Source: Xanthostigma xanthostigma (Eukaryota > Arthropoda > Insecta > Raphidioptera > Raphidiidae). Taken from it: DNA of 64,000 nucleotides. Positions 20,056 through 30,179 of this stretch are shown piece after piece (position 1 is the first letter of the stretch; every line of letters begins with the position of its first letter). A program made the position numbers and the translations under genes. Where the stretch lies: assembly GCA_963575645.1 (NCBI GenBank), contig OY754465.1:52661901-52725900 (forward strand), written 5' to 3'. The notes under the pieces are model-generated. The model saw nothing but the letters and a program-made list of their open reading frames with translations, did not search any database and was not told the DNA's origin.

Positions 20056-21226
20056 AATAAAATATTTTTGACGTTCAGATAAATTCAGGTAGTTCGATAA
20101 ATAGCTCCGAGTAAAACGAACGTGTTTCATGCAGTGTTCCAAAATGAAATTTCTAAGTTGTAATAATATAATAATAAAAAAAAGCTCCGATAAGAAGACG
20201 CGCGCTACTGGAACTTTTCTTTGATATTCAGAGAGCAAGTTGAAGAGAAACTAAACCATTCAACCATTGCCAGCGGTGATGTAATAAAATGTTAATCCGT
20301 TTAGAGACACGATTATCGTTATAGGTGCCGAGGAGTTTGTTTGTTGGAGGAATGGGTTATGATCATTTATGCCCTTTATACCATATACCCACTTGGTAGT
20401 CGGTTCCACCGGCAACCAAACGCAGTCGCTACAGAGAAGTGAAAGGAGATTCGCCCTCGAGATAACATCACGTCGAATTTAATGTTTTAATAATTGGTTG
20501 TAGGGGGGCCGTGAACAACACGTGCCGTATTATCTCTGTTCCAGATGTACGCCGTGTATCGAAATGTTTCTGATTAACATACCAATAGATAGCTACCATT
20601 CGCTATTATCTATAGTATAGTGCGTTTTGCTTTAACATCCAACAGATGACGTCAAAATGATGCGACGGTAAACTATGTTATCTAAACACATTTAATCAAA
20701 ATATAGTACTTCTAACTTGGACTGTTTTTGATCACTCTGTACAAAAACAACGAATAATGGATAAAAACTAAGGATTGGCAAAAAATACACATTTGCCAGG
20801 ATGGTTGTTTATAGTTCATATACAGAAGTTATAAGTTATTTATTGTTGATATCGATGTTTTATTGATTATTATGGTTGAAATTGATCTGAAAAAAATGCC
20901 ACATCACGCGTTATTGATGTCAGATATTGAGTCGAATAATCTGAGGGTTTAGATTTAAAATGTTTCTTGACTAATGTAACTATTTGTGAGTTAAAGGTCT
21001 ATCTGTATTATGGTTTGACAATGCCAGACAAAACTGTGAAAAATACCAGTTTCGAAACAGAAGAAATTAATATAAAAATTCGAGAATTCACAAAACATTT
21101 AAAAATTGACAAATTTTTGTTTAATTTGCCAACAAAAAGTGGATTTTAATATACTTGTTTTACCAATGCAAATATTGGTAATGGCCTTACCTACCCCCCT
21201 CTTGCTACGCCAATGTATTTACGTAT
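20056..21226. other. Unassigned sequence
   Basis: Includes moderately balanced sequence at 20330-20560 but no frame with recognisable protein similarity. A 60-codon frame (20967-21149, +) has no recognised domain. Confidence 0.5.
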
Positions 21227-21412
21227 AAAACATCCTCCCAAAATTTGGTTTCAATCCGTTTGACCTGTATCGTGCTCACAGACTAACAGACGCAATGCAG
21301 TTTTTCCAAAAATATGTTTTTTTTGGATTCGGGAGACCTCAAAACGAAAAGATACAAAATTTTGACCTAAACTAGTACTACCATTCCCCACTTATGGGTT
21401 GGAATGGTAAAA
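21227..21412 (-). repeat. Repeat X fragment (reverse)
   Basis: It holds AAAACATCCTCCCAAAATTT, 'CGTTTGACCTGTATCGTG', 'GGATTCGGGAGACCTC' and the X-start hairpin CCATTCCCCACTTATGGGTT then GGAATGGTAA. Only the first ~190 bp of X is present. Confidence 0.75.
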
Positions 21413-21849
21413 GAATAAAATGATAAAACCTAGTACGTTTTATTCAACCCTGTTCTTGTATCAAATCCGATGTTCATCGAATTATGAGATTTGAATGTAA
21501 ACGTTCAATTTGAACAGTAAGTCACAGTCTCTACTGTCTCAGCCAATGGAACATTATGTGTTTTGTGGTTTAGACTGCGTCTCAAAATATGAAATTAACT
21601 CTACTATATCAACCGTACCTGCGTTTTGCAAATGTAATCCAATTTTTACATTTCGCTAAATTCGTTTTAAATGCCTGCAAATCAAGATTAATTATATTTT
21701 ATGATATAAAATCGATGTTAAAGCAACGGATTTAAATTCAACTAAAGGGTTGGTGCATTTTTAAACGTATTAAAAAGCAATCTTCCTTTTATTTGAAATG
21801 TAAACACTAAAATATATAATCATTAATCATGAATAAATAAAATTATGAC

Positions 21850-22245
21850 GGATCTTCGGTCTATATAAGGAACTAGTTTTTACCCGCGAGTTCGTGGATT
21901 CGATACACGCCAACAAGCCACATACAGCTAGCCGTGCGAAAAACGTGTTTTTTCTAAATAATTGCCAGGTATCTTAAGTGTTTGCCCGTGGGCTTTGTTT
22001 AGAGTTATTCCGAATGCAGTTTTTTAATGGAAATTGTATTTTTTTAACTTGAAAAGGCAAAATCCGTCGGTATTCGTGGTATTAAAACACTGTCTCCTTT
22101 AGATTTGCCACTAATAATTAAAATAGCTCTAACAATATTTCGACCCAGATGAGAATCTATAAACGTGTACCATTACACAATTTGGGCGCATCAAGATTTC
22201 GCATTAAAAGTATCGTAACACCCACTTTAACCTTAATTTATGAAA
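21850..22245 (-). pseudogene. Helitron Rep/helicase C-terminal relic (PIF1-like helicase)
   Basis: The minus strand translates in shifting frames to PFHKLRLK, VGVTILLMRNLDAPKLCNG, then KGDSVLIPRIPTDFAF, then NAFGITLNKAHGQTLKIPG and NYLEKTRFSHG, a stop, and LYVACWRVSNP. These match in order the C-terminal conserved blocks of Helitron-encoded PIF1-type helicases (LRNL.PPKLCNGTR; (T)(I/L)NK.QGQTL; FSHGQLYVA.SRV). At least three frame changes and a stop in place of the expected Q (SHGQLYVA) make it non-functional. The N-terminal Rep and Walker A parts are absent. It shows that rolling-circle transposons have been active in this lineage. Confidence 0.85.
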
Positions 22246-22254
22246 AGGCATTTA

Positions 22255-22350
22255 AGCCCTTTAAGGGTTAATTAAGAAAAAGTAGTTTATATCCTTCTCC
22301 AGAGTTTTAACTATCTCCATATTAAATTTCATCACAATCGACGCACTGCC
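22255..22350 (-). repeat. RTE-like 3' tail fragment
   Basis: In reverse it reads GTGATGAAATTTAATATGGA then GATAGTT, CTGGAGAAGGATATAAACTA, a commonly seen non-LTR 3'-end phrase in insects. It lies between the Helitron relic and the Harbinger-like MITE. Confidence 0.5.
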
Positions 22351-22370
22351 AGGACTTCTGCTGATGACAT

Positions 22371-22706
22371 CACTGTGGCCTCTCCTGCTAGCGCACAAGA
22401 TAGATTTTAAAATTAGAACAGGGCCCATTTTTCTTGCTAGGTCCTCTGCTTGCTTAGAGCAAGAACCAATCAGGAAACAGTATCTTGTCAGGTGAGCGAC
22501 ATGAACAAACGCACACAAACCAACATGACGTCATTCTGCTCAGACAACAGACACGTTTTGCCCTATTTGAACTAGATCTAGCCACAAAACAAGCTTGAAA
22601 AGACGTATCGTGTGAAGCGAGCAATTAAGAAAACCAGCGCTAGAAAACTTGTAGTCAAATCTAGCAAGGAATCTAGCGGCTAATCGAGCCTCGTGTGCAG
22701 CGGCCT
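22371..22706. mobile_element. Harbinger-like MITE, right part (copy B)
   Basis: The interior matches copy A (GCTAGCGCACAAGATAGA, 'CAATCAGGAAACAGTATC', 'CAGACAACAGACACGTTTTG') and the right end reads 'GAAGCGAGCA', 'CCAGCGCTAGAAAA', 'GGAATCTAGCGG', 'CGTGTGCAGCGGCC' followed by TTTA. The left terminus is missing. Copies A and B together suggest a full element of roughly 550-600 bp without a transposase. Confidence 0.65.
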
Positions 22707-22754
22707 TTACTTAGTTATACCAAACGCCAGAATGGCGTACTGATATTTTGTATA

Positions 22755-23326
22755 CAGTATGTAAACACGTAAGGTGCACATAGAGAAATTAGCATTGGAA
22801 AAAATTACTTGGATCAGAGTTAGCCATGACTGGATTAATTGTTATTTCTATTGAATTATCGTGGTAATCTTGAGGATTTCTATTTTATTTTGATATATTT
22901 TTATTTTACTTGGTTTTTTTAATAATAAAAAGCTCTTATAAATCATTATTTTAATTTTTTTGTACAAAAATAAAACAAAAAAACAACTCCATCTGTTTGG
23001 AAACATTTCATTCAAAAATTGTCTGACTGGTATGACGTAAGCGCGTTGGTAAAACAGTGACCCAATGTCTTTAGGTTCAACACGAATAGGCGGTGTTACT
23101 GATCTGGCACCATATTTAAGTATTTTTGGGAATTTAATGTCCCATTAATAAAAAAAGTCCGATTATGTTGTAATCATTTGAATATTTAGTTCGATAGTAT
23201 ACACATTCATTTTGCAAAAGAATATTATCTGTCAAATTGAAAAACAAGATTTCAAGGCTCACTCTGATCCAGTCATTTTTTCCCAATGTTAATTTCCCTA
23301 TGTGCACCTTACGTGTTTACATACTG
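22755..23326. mobile_element. Tc1/mariner-type MITE with ~50-bp TIRs
   Basis: The ends read CAGTATGTAAACACGTAAGG, then TGCACATAG, and are inverted at 23277-23326 with about four mismatches in 50 bp. They are flanked by TA on both sides, within TATA. A CAGT start and TA duplication fit IS630/Tc1/mariner. The 470-bp interior is A/T-rich with no transposase. Confidence 0.75.
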
Positions 23327-23826
23327 TATACGAACCTCTCTTGACAGCCCGGTTTATGCTGCATTTTATGTGGAACGATAGTCTGTAATGCACTGATGAT
23401 TTCCATAGCTACTATTCGGGCTCGTAGTGACATCCTGAACGATCGGTTATTTCCATAAAACAGCGTCATGTCAGTTGTGAGTCATGGCTCGTGATATTGT
23501 TTTACGGGCCCCTGATTCTATAACACTACAGGTAGATATGTCGCTTTTATGACGTCATGCAAGTACATACTTCATGTACGAAATACGTTCGCATAAACCC
23601 TACACACTGCGTCGACAAACAAGCTGGCATTCATAGTCCGGCGTTGCACTAAGTTATGCTCGAATTCATAAACATGAATTATTTTATGAAAGAAACAATT
23701 CGACACAACTCGAATCAACTTTCCTACAGGACGATAATACTAGCTTTTATCCACGACTTCGTCCGCGTGGAATCAGTGTGTACAATTGATATAATTGGCT
23801 CTAATTAAAGAAGGCCCTTATAGACC

Positions 23827-23895
23827 AGTGATGTCAAAGATACGGCCCGCGGGCTGTGTCCGGCCCTCAGGCCCGCGACCAGAATCTATCCAGTG
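23827..23895 (+). mobile_element. hAT terminus fragment
   Basis: CAGTGATGTCAAAGATACGG then CCCGCGGGC and GGCCCTCAGGCCCGCGACC resemble the widespread hAT terminus CAGNGGTGTCAAAC...CGGCCC. No partner end or duplication was found. Confidence 0.5.
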
Positions 23896-24130
23896 AGGAT
23901 TTTAGACATCTGACATCAATGAGCTTATCAAAAACAAGAGACCACAGGTGTCTGGATCCACAAGCTCAAGATAATTTACCCTTTTTATTACCTTTTATGA
24001 AAATTAATAATTATAACTAAATAAATAAAGATTTTAATTTAGTATGCGTTTTTATTGTACGTATAGACTGCAGACAAATGACGTCACGCCTTGTTCGATA
24101 AGTAGTCAATTTTTGACGCGAATACTTCTT

Positions 24131-24350
24131 TAATAAAATATTTTTAACAAAAAAATTGAACCGACTTCAAAAAAGGCACTAAAAAGTAAAAAATAATTGC
24201 GTATTGAAATGTTTTGGAGTCGGTGTAGTTCTCGGAATAGATTTCATTTTGGCTGACACCGACTCCAAAACATTTCAATACGCAATTATTTTTTACTTTT
24301 TAGTGCCTTTTTTGAAGTCGGTTCAATTTTTTTGTTAAAAATATTTTATT
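24131..24350. repeat. Foldback H1 (~95-bp arms, GAAGTCGGTT)
   Basis: The arms 24131-24226 and 24256-24350 are almost perfect complements: AATAAAATATTTTTAAC, 'TTGAACCGACTTCAAAAAAG', 'ACTAAAAAGTAAAAAATAAT' and 'TTTTGGAGTCGGTGT'. The loop is 29 nt. A third partial copy of the end, GAAGTCGGTTAAA, closes the element at 24604-24630 after an 'ACATACATAAAAAAA' tract, giving the order hairpin, body, ACAT tract, end. Confidence 0.85.
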
Positions 24351-24630
24351 TTTCTCTTTTTAGTGTTAATCTTACACTAAAAATCGGTGAACATACATAA
24401 AAAAACATTATGCATGCCTTTGAAATTTGAGAGTTTCCCTCGATTTCTCCGGGATCCACCATCAGATCCTGACTTGGTTCCGATGGGACCACCTCGGAAG
24501 TGCACTCTTTCGAATAAAAAAAAATAATTTGAAAATCGGTCCATAATTGACGGAGAAATCGGTGAACATACATAAAAAAAAAATATACAGACGAACACAG
24601 AACCTCCTCCTTTTTGTTGAAGTCGGTTAA
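24351..24630 (+). repeat. H1 body and outer end
   Basis: 'AATCGGTGAACATACATAAA' occurs twice (about 24383 and 24557). The end reads 'AGAACCTCCTCC' then TTTTTGTTGAAGTCGGTT. This matches the AACCGACTTC...GGAGGAGGTT repeats I associate with lepidopteran genomes. Non-coding. Confidence 0.65.
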
Positions 24631-24719
24631 AAATGGGGGTAAACTCGTTTCTCTATGTAACAGAATTTGTCACGAAATTGTACTATTAGTAAGCCTATAT
24701 AAGCAGTGATTCTTTGTAA

Positions 24720-24788
24720 ACATTGGTAGCTCAGTGGTAGGGTGCTGGCATACCACGCGGCCGGCCCGGGTTCGTTTTCCGTCATGTG
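24720..24788 (+). pseudogene. tRNA-Gly-like sequence
   Basis: ACATTGGTAGCTCAGTGGTA, then 'ACCACGCGGCCGGCCCGGG' and TTCG closely resemble tRNA-Gly(GCC) (CATTGGT.GTTCAGTGGTAG...CCACGCGG...GCCCGGGTTCG). The apparent anticodon loop ATACCAC would give ACC, also a glycine anticodon. The acceptor and anticodon stems contain mismatches and the B box is altered (GGTTCGTTTTCC). A T-rich run follows. Probably a transposon-borne pseudogene. Confidence 0.7.
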
Positions 24789-24962
24789 CGCGCAGCAATT
24801 TGTTTTTTTTTTTTATTATTTCTAAGTATACCTGTTATATATAACATTTTCGACTTATTTATCAGAATAATACTTAAGCTAAAAAAACAATATTTCCAGT
24901 AAACCTGCAAAAATTTTGTTGTCCGCTTGTGTTTTCTTATTTATTATTTGCAGTAAACCTGC

Positions 24963-25203
24963 GAACAAATTAAAAATGTGTTACGAGAACGCGTTACAGA
25001 AGTGCAAAAGTTGCAAATCATACGATTGCATTTGGGCAAGTGGAAAAATGTGTCACGTTCAGATTAACTTGTACAGATGAAATATCTGAACGTGAAACTA
25101 TCTCGTAACACATTTTTCCACTTGTCCAAATGCAATCGTATGATTTGCAACTAGGAGTTTCACTTCTGTAATGCGTTCTCGTAACACATTTTTAATTTTT
25201 TAA
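24963..25203. repeat. Foldback with ~105-bp arms
   Basis: The left arm (24963-25066: AAAAATGTGTTACGAGAACG, 'CATACGATTGCATTTGGGC', 'CACGTTCAGAT') is inverted in 25083-25203 with two or three small indels. The loop is 16 nt. It follows the tRNA-Gly-like sequence. Confidence 0.8.
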
Positions 25204-25369
25204 TTATAACGATAACTTTCTTATTTTTTACAGTTTTAAAAATACGGATAAATAATTTTTCCACATTAATCTCTATCAATAATCAGTAAAAAAACGGGAC
25301 AATACCCAATCAGGCATTAATTACCTCAAAACTTTAATAAACGTCTGATTAGAACTCTTCAATAATAGT

Positions 25370-25852
25370 ATATTGTGCGACTAGTGAGAGAAGGAGAAGA
25401 TTCCATGAGCGTGGCGTAGCGAGTGCGGTAAAACGCACGCGAGTGGAATATTTTCCTTCGATCAATGGTCGCACATAATACTTTATTCAACTAGCAGGAG
25501 TCATATGTAATCGAGGCCCTGATAAAAGAGGGAAAAATAATAAATCACTTCATTGATTGACGTACCCACCGTCAGTGCAGTATGCACACAATATTGCCAT
25601 GACTTTCACTGAATTGCGATGCTGTTTTCATATATACAATACCGCCTACCACGTTCCTATTGGTCCAGAAGCTGCGTGCAGTTTTTTTTTCATTATTTCA
25701 CGCTTGTGCTTGCTACTGAGTTTCTATTGGTCCAGAAAATTCATTATCACACTGTACGGCTTATTATTAGCACTCTACGCGTCAACATGAAGTAATTTAT
25801 TATTTCTCTCGAGCTTAGCAGGGCCCCGAAATTACATATTACTCACGCGTGT
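25370..25852. repeat. Element W, copy 1
   Basis: A small foldback (AGTATATTGTGCGAC ... GTCGCACATAATACT, 25377-25483) abuts a body with imperfect ~60-bp inverted ends (ATATGTAAT...GGCCCTG.TAA...AATAATAAAT.ACTTCA, 25505-25563 and 25775-25846). A second copy in reverse lies at 53495-53838. Both copies contain 'CCTATTGGTCCAGAA' or its complement. Non-coding DNA element. Confidence 0.65.
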
Positions 25853-25854
25853 TG

Positions 25855-26103
25855 AATAAATAAAATTATCGACCAATTTTTCAGACAATATATTAACAAA
25901 AAATATAATTAATACATTAACGTTTCGATCCGGATTTGGATCTTCTTCAGAACGGATCTAAAAAATATAAAAAATAATTAATATTTAATTTCTAATTCGC
26001 ATTAAATAAAATTCTTTCAAAATAATTAATTAGTATCAAAATATAGAAAAAATATTTTTTGTTAATATATTGTCCGAAAAATTGGTCGATAATTTTATTT
26101 ATT
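25855..26103. repeat. Foldback E2 (52-bp TIRs)
   Basis: AATAAATAAAATTATCGACC onward is inverted at 26052-26103 with one mismatch in 52 bp. Between the arms, on the minus strand, lies a CTGAAGA...GAAAC stem-loop motif (25922-25950). Same family as E1. Confidence 0.85.
25922..25950 (-). other. CUGANGA-stem-GAAAC motif (hammerhead-like core)
   Basis: On the minus strand CTGAAGA is followed by A, then GATCC paired with GGATC around AAATCC, then GAAAC. This has the layout of a hammerhead core (CUGANGA, helix II, GAAA). Helix I does not pair well here, so this copy looks degenerate. Compare 47453-47498. Confidence 0.5.
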
Positions 26104-26435
26104 GATTAATTACCTCAGTTATTGCGCATCGTTATTTCGTGCAGTTTAGTCAACGACAGTTCAAAACGCGACCCTATGCGCAGGTGACATTTTATTTATA
26201 ACACTTCAATTTATAGTTTATGTTTACATCATCGAAAACGTAACGGCAACGATAAAAGAGATAAAATATTACCCGTTTATGATCTCGAAGCGCGAATGTG
26301 TCGCGAACTTTCTACGTAAACAGTATCTTAATCTCACAACCAGTGGGACAACAAGCCGACATACTGTTATTGCATGTACGAGACAAATGTCGGTTGCGAA
26401 CGGTGCCAAATTTTCACTCGTATTAATCTCCTTCG

Positions 26436-26763
26436 GTATAATACGCGCCACGGATCTAAAAGGTACGGAAGTTAGTCACAAACAGCGTCGCAAAGGCACA
26501 TTTTAGAGCCGTTGATACTCCCCACAACCTCCCAGCAACCTGCACGGAACGTGCGCTCGTCGGTGATTGGCCGTGATCGCTCGTTGCTTTTGTCACTTGT
26601 CGCTTTCCTGCTTGAAAGTACAGTCGACTACGCTATTGTCAAGTTGTTATTGCTATGTTAGTTTTGTTGAATTGCGGGTTTGTAGTTTTTCAACAGACTG
26701 TATAAGCGCAAGCCCGCATTCGCATCTAGCATCCGAGCCTTTTAGATTCGTGGCGCGTATTAT
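26436..26763. mobile_element. Candidate TIR element, 328 bp
   Basis: GTATAATACGCGCCACGG then ATCTAAAAGG at 26436-26467 is inverted at 26731-26763 with about three mismatches. The interior is less AT-rich than the flanks. No transposase and no unambiguous target duplication beyond TA-rich ends. Confidence 0.6.
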
Positions 26764-26814
26764 ACAGTGTCTTGTTTGAAACCGAGTAAGAGCAGATTTA
26801 GAGTTGGGAAATAA

Positions 26815-27225
26815 ATAATTTCACGATGTAAAAATCACTGTGACCAGCAGTCTAAAATGATCACTGTGATCTGAGCAGGAGGAACTACGTTCCAAAGTAA
26901 CGTATGTTGTTCTATGTGACCGCAATCACGACGGTCGCTCTAACCGAGTGGCCGACCAACGCCGACGTAACGTCCGACCGAGTGTTTGCTCGGTTGGGCG
27001 GCGTTCGGCGTGACCAGACGTCTAAAATGATCACTGTGATCTGACAAGGGAGAACTATGTTCCAAAGTAACGTATTTTATTCCATCATCCATGTCACCGT
27101 AATCACGACGGTCGCTCCATCCAAGTAGCCGACCAACATCGACGTAACGTCCGATCGAGTGTTTGCTCGGTTTGGATCGATGTGACAAAGTCACGATGAT
27201 TTTTCACTGTGATTTTTGTATAACT
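26815..27225 (+). repeat. Repeat Y, copy 2 (tandemly duplicated)
   Basis: Two tandem units of about 190-215 bp each run from 'AATCACTGTGACCAG' or 'GCGTGACCAGACGTC' through TGATCACTGTGATCTGA, 'CGTTCCAAAGTAACGTAT', 'AATCACGACGGTCGCTC' and 'CGTAACGTCCGA'. They include short palindromes on GATCACTGTGATC. Copies lie at 14216 (reverse) and 28598. Confidence 0.7.
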
Positions 27226-27384
27226 GGATTAACATAGTAACGACTTTCCCAAATTTAAGCAGATTTAGGTACCAGGGCCGTCACAACGTAATAGTAATTT
27301 TTGCACGACTTCTTATAGAATAGATGCTTAGACTAAAGTAGACTTCAAGACATTATACGTGTAATGTCGAAGTCCTTTATTCCC

Positions 27385-27870
27385 TTTTTTAAGGTTCCGT
27401 ACCTCGAACAAAAAAAAGAACTGTTATAGGATCACTGTGATGTCCATCTGTCTGTGTGTCAAGACTCTTGGGAATCAAAACCATGAAATTTGGCAAGAAG
27501 GAATGTCTTATAGCACAAGTAAAGGGAAAAATCCGAAAACAGTTCCAATACAAAAAAGCGTCCGTTACCGGTGCGTTTATGCAATACAGAACTCTAGCAT
27601 ACAACACGGTACGACAACTAGGCTATCAGATATAGCCGCGAGTTACAATACAGTTTAGTCGTCCATCTGAACTCATTGCAATCACACGCTTAGTTGGCAA
27701 ACTGACCTCGACGTTTGTCGATGTATGGGGACAACAGTTTTCCAACGACTAAGCGGGAAAAATCTTCGAGATTCGATCGGGCGAACTATTTACATACCTA
27801 CAAGTTTCTATGGAATCCTCGGTGCGCGAGTCCTACTCGCACTTAGCCGGTTTATTTATTTTTTTTTTTT
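27385..27870 (+). repeat. Repeat R, copy 1 (GGTTCCGTACCTC...CTCGCACTTAGCCGG)
   Basis: It starts TTAAGGTTCCGTACCTCGAA, has tandem CTGT near 27445, 'GATCACTGTGATG', and ends GGTGCGCGAGTCCTACTCGC then ACTTAGCCGGTTTATTTTT. This is a very abundant dispersed repeat in insects, particularly moths and butterflies as I recall. Copy 2 is at 35350-35700. Non-coding. Confidence 0.65.
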
Positions 27871-28597
27871 TGAAGCGTGAGGCACCTGTACTTTCAAGAG
27901 TTAAATATTTAGATTCGAATTTGATGACAGCTACACATAACCTCAAAACATTCTGACAGTTGATCCAGAAGAATAGGAGAAGTCTTCTACGACTTTTCGA
28001 ATTGCCTGCCATAAGCGTCCTTTCCGTGCCACGTTTCCACGGTACAGTAAAAATTATGGAAGTATGCGTATATAAAAAAAATTACATTTAAAAAATATGT
28101 GTCATTAATGTTATATCACGTTGGCTAACAAAGTGTCCTCAAACAAAAAACTAAAAGACAAATTTAAAAATAGATTCCAAAAAAGTAGAAACGACGTAAA
28201 CCATGAAAAAATTGGTACATCATTATATTTTTATCATAAAGCAATCCGCTATATAGGTATTTTCAATGAAGAAAATATATAATAATATGCATTTAAATTT
28301 GAAATAGGATTTTTGCACAAAGAAACGATAAACTATTCCAATACTTTAAATAAACGATTTGCTTCAAAAGAAAAATTCCTATTATTTTTTCTATGTTTTA
28401 CACTGTAAAACGATTTCTAACAGAGATCAATGAAAAAGAAACGCAGTAAACTATGTTTATATTTTATTTTAAACATAAATGAGACTTGATTCCCCGTATA
28501 TTTCATTTTATTCTTGCATAACGGGTGTTTCATTGATTGACACCCTTCAGTGGTGACCTTCAAAATCTCAAGGTTACCCTACACCACAGGCTAGAGT
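27871..28597. other. Unassigned AT-rich sequence
   Basis: No gene or repeat boundary recognised. Confidence 0.5.
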
Positions 28598-28700
28598 TGG
28601 GGAATAAATAACTTCACAATGAAAAAATCGCTTTGACCAGCCGTCTAAAATGATCACTGAGATCTGACAAGAGGGAACTACATTCCAAAGTAACGTATAA
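28598..28700 (+). repeat. Repeat Y, copy 3 (partial)
   Basis: GTTGGGGAATAAATAACTTC through TGATCACTGAGATCTGAC and 'ATTCCAAAGTAACGTAT', then truncated directly into the hairpin at 28697. Confidence 0.65.
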
Positions 28701-28782
28701 CATGAACCAATTAAAACGTTTGACACCTCGAATATGTTCGACATATTCGAGGTGTCAGACACTTCAAATGGTTTATGTTATT
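28697..28782. repeat. Short foldback with perfect inner stem
   Basis: TGACACCTCGAATATG and CATATTCGAGGTGTCA (28722-28757) form a perfect 16-bp stem around TTCGA. Similarity continues outward for about 20 more bases with mismatches (AACATGAACCA / TGGTTTATGTT). Confidence 0.75.
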
Positions 28783-29612
28783 TGTCAGAGAACATTATTT
28801 TAGCGTTTTGGTTGAAGTTTTTAAGCTATCCAATTATAAAAACAAACAGTAGGTATCATATAAATTAAAACGACATCTTTCGGAAACTTTAGAGGGAAAA
28901 CGCCCCAAAATCAAGAAAAGTCATAGAGAAAATAGGTGTCGACTAGGCCTAATGAAGCCATATACAAAGTTTGGGGAGAGTATGTATCAATAAAATTTTT
29001 ACCGACGGGCACTCTGACTACTAGTTCCTACCATCCATTGCTGAAAAAAACACTTTTTGGCCTTTCCTGCAAATTTTACTTTTTGCACATAAGAGGTATT
29101 GCAGAACTAACGATGTTATGTTCTTTAATCTCTACGTGTAACTTGAATTGTCGAACATTCGGTATGTAATCGAGAAGATAGTAAAGATAGAGAGAGCGAG
29201 AGAGAGAGAGAATACGTACATAAATAGATAGCTATTACATATGTATAGACCTTTTATGATGCGCTTCACAAATACAGTCCTAAGAATTTTCAATATTCTA
29301 CAGTGAAGTGGATCCAAAGCTTTACACGTTGTGACGACATGGCTGTGAAAATGAGGAAAACGATTTTACATACGAGTATGTGTGTACTGCACGACCGGCA
29401 AAAGTACGTCTGTACCGAAGGGGAGTGGAATCGCGCTAAGCCGTCGGTGGTGGTAAAAGTGATGCTGCTATATCGACAAGAGTAAACTTCCGTTGTAAAT
29501 AGTATATTTTCTTAATATTTCTCAGCTCTAGTTGTGGTTATTTTTGAAATTAAACTTCTTTAGCGACGGATCTGTTTGAAATTTTCTGTTACAATAAATA
29601 GTTTAAGATTCA

Positions 29613-29820
29613 ATATTAGAAATATATACCCTTATCTGTTATTTGATGATGACAAAGATTATATGTTAGATAATATATACATTGATAAATCGCACATGGG
29701 TTGCGTAGCTAAATCGCTTACCGATGCTGTTAAATTAAATAAATTCTAATTAACTTTTTTGGATCAACTTCCCCGATTTGTTAGTCATAAAAATCGAGCC
29801 TAAGATGAGAGAATATGACA
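29613..29820 (+). pseudogene. Exon-like protein relic, left (plus) copy
   Basis: The plus strand reads in one frame NIRNIYPYLLFDDDKDYML, then DNIYIDKSHMGCVAKSLTD, AVKLNKF, a stop where the other copy has Q, then LTFLDQLPRFVSHKNRA and a second stop. It is the inverted copy of the relic at 29882-30173. I do not recognise the protein. Its conservation at the amino-acid level in two diverged copies suggests real coding ancestry. Confidence 0.55.
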
Positions 29821-29881
29821 GAAGGAATTTGAATATATCATTGATTCTATACATAAATATAGATCATCCACATAAACATAC

Positions 29882-30173
29882 CTTGTAAATAGATGTGTTC
29901 TGTGTACTTTGAGTTTATTTGTTTTCTTAACATTTTATTTGTGCCATATTCTCTCATCTTATAGACTCGATTTTTATGGTTAACAAATTGGGGAAGTAGA
30001 TCCAAAAAAGTCAATTGGAATTTATTTAATTTAACAGCATCGGTACGCGATTTAACTAGGCAACCCATATGCGATTTATCAATGTAGTAGGTATATATTA
30101 TCTAGCATATAATCTTTGTCATCATCAAATAACAGATGAGGGCATATATTTCTAATACCGGATCTGGCACTAA
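29882..30173 (-). pseudogene. Exon-like protein relic, right (minus) copy with splice-like borders
   Basis: The minus strand reads NICPHLLFDDDKDYMLDNIY, then a 7-nt insertion relative to the left copy, then DKSHMGCLVKSRTDAVKLN, KFQLTFLDLLPQFVNHKNR and VYKMREYGTNKMLRKQINSK. It is preceded by a pyrimidine-rich TTTCTCCTTTTAG and ends CAAG followed by GTATGT, which look like splice acceptor and donor. The insertion puts a stop in frame, so as it stands it is a pseudogene unless the insertion is tolerated. Family unrecognised. Confidence 0.55.
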
Positions 30174-30179
30174 AAGGAG

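Noticed and set aside
29190..29212. (GA)n stretch as a regulatory GAGA element
   Set aside because: Short and imperfect, with no promoter or gene nearby; probably a simple microsatellite.
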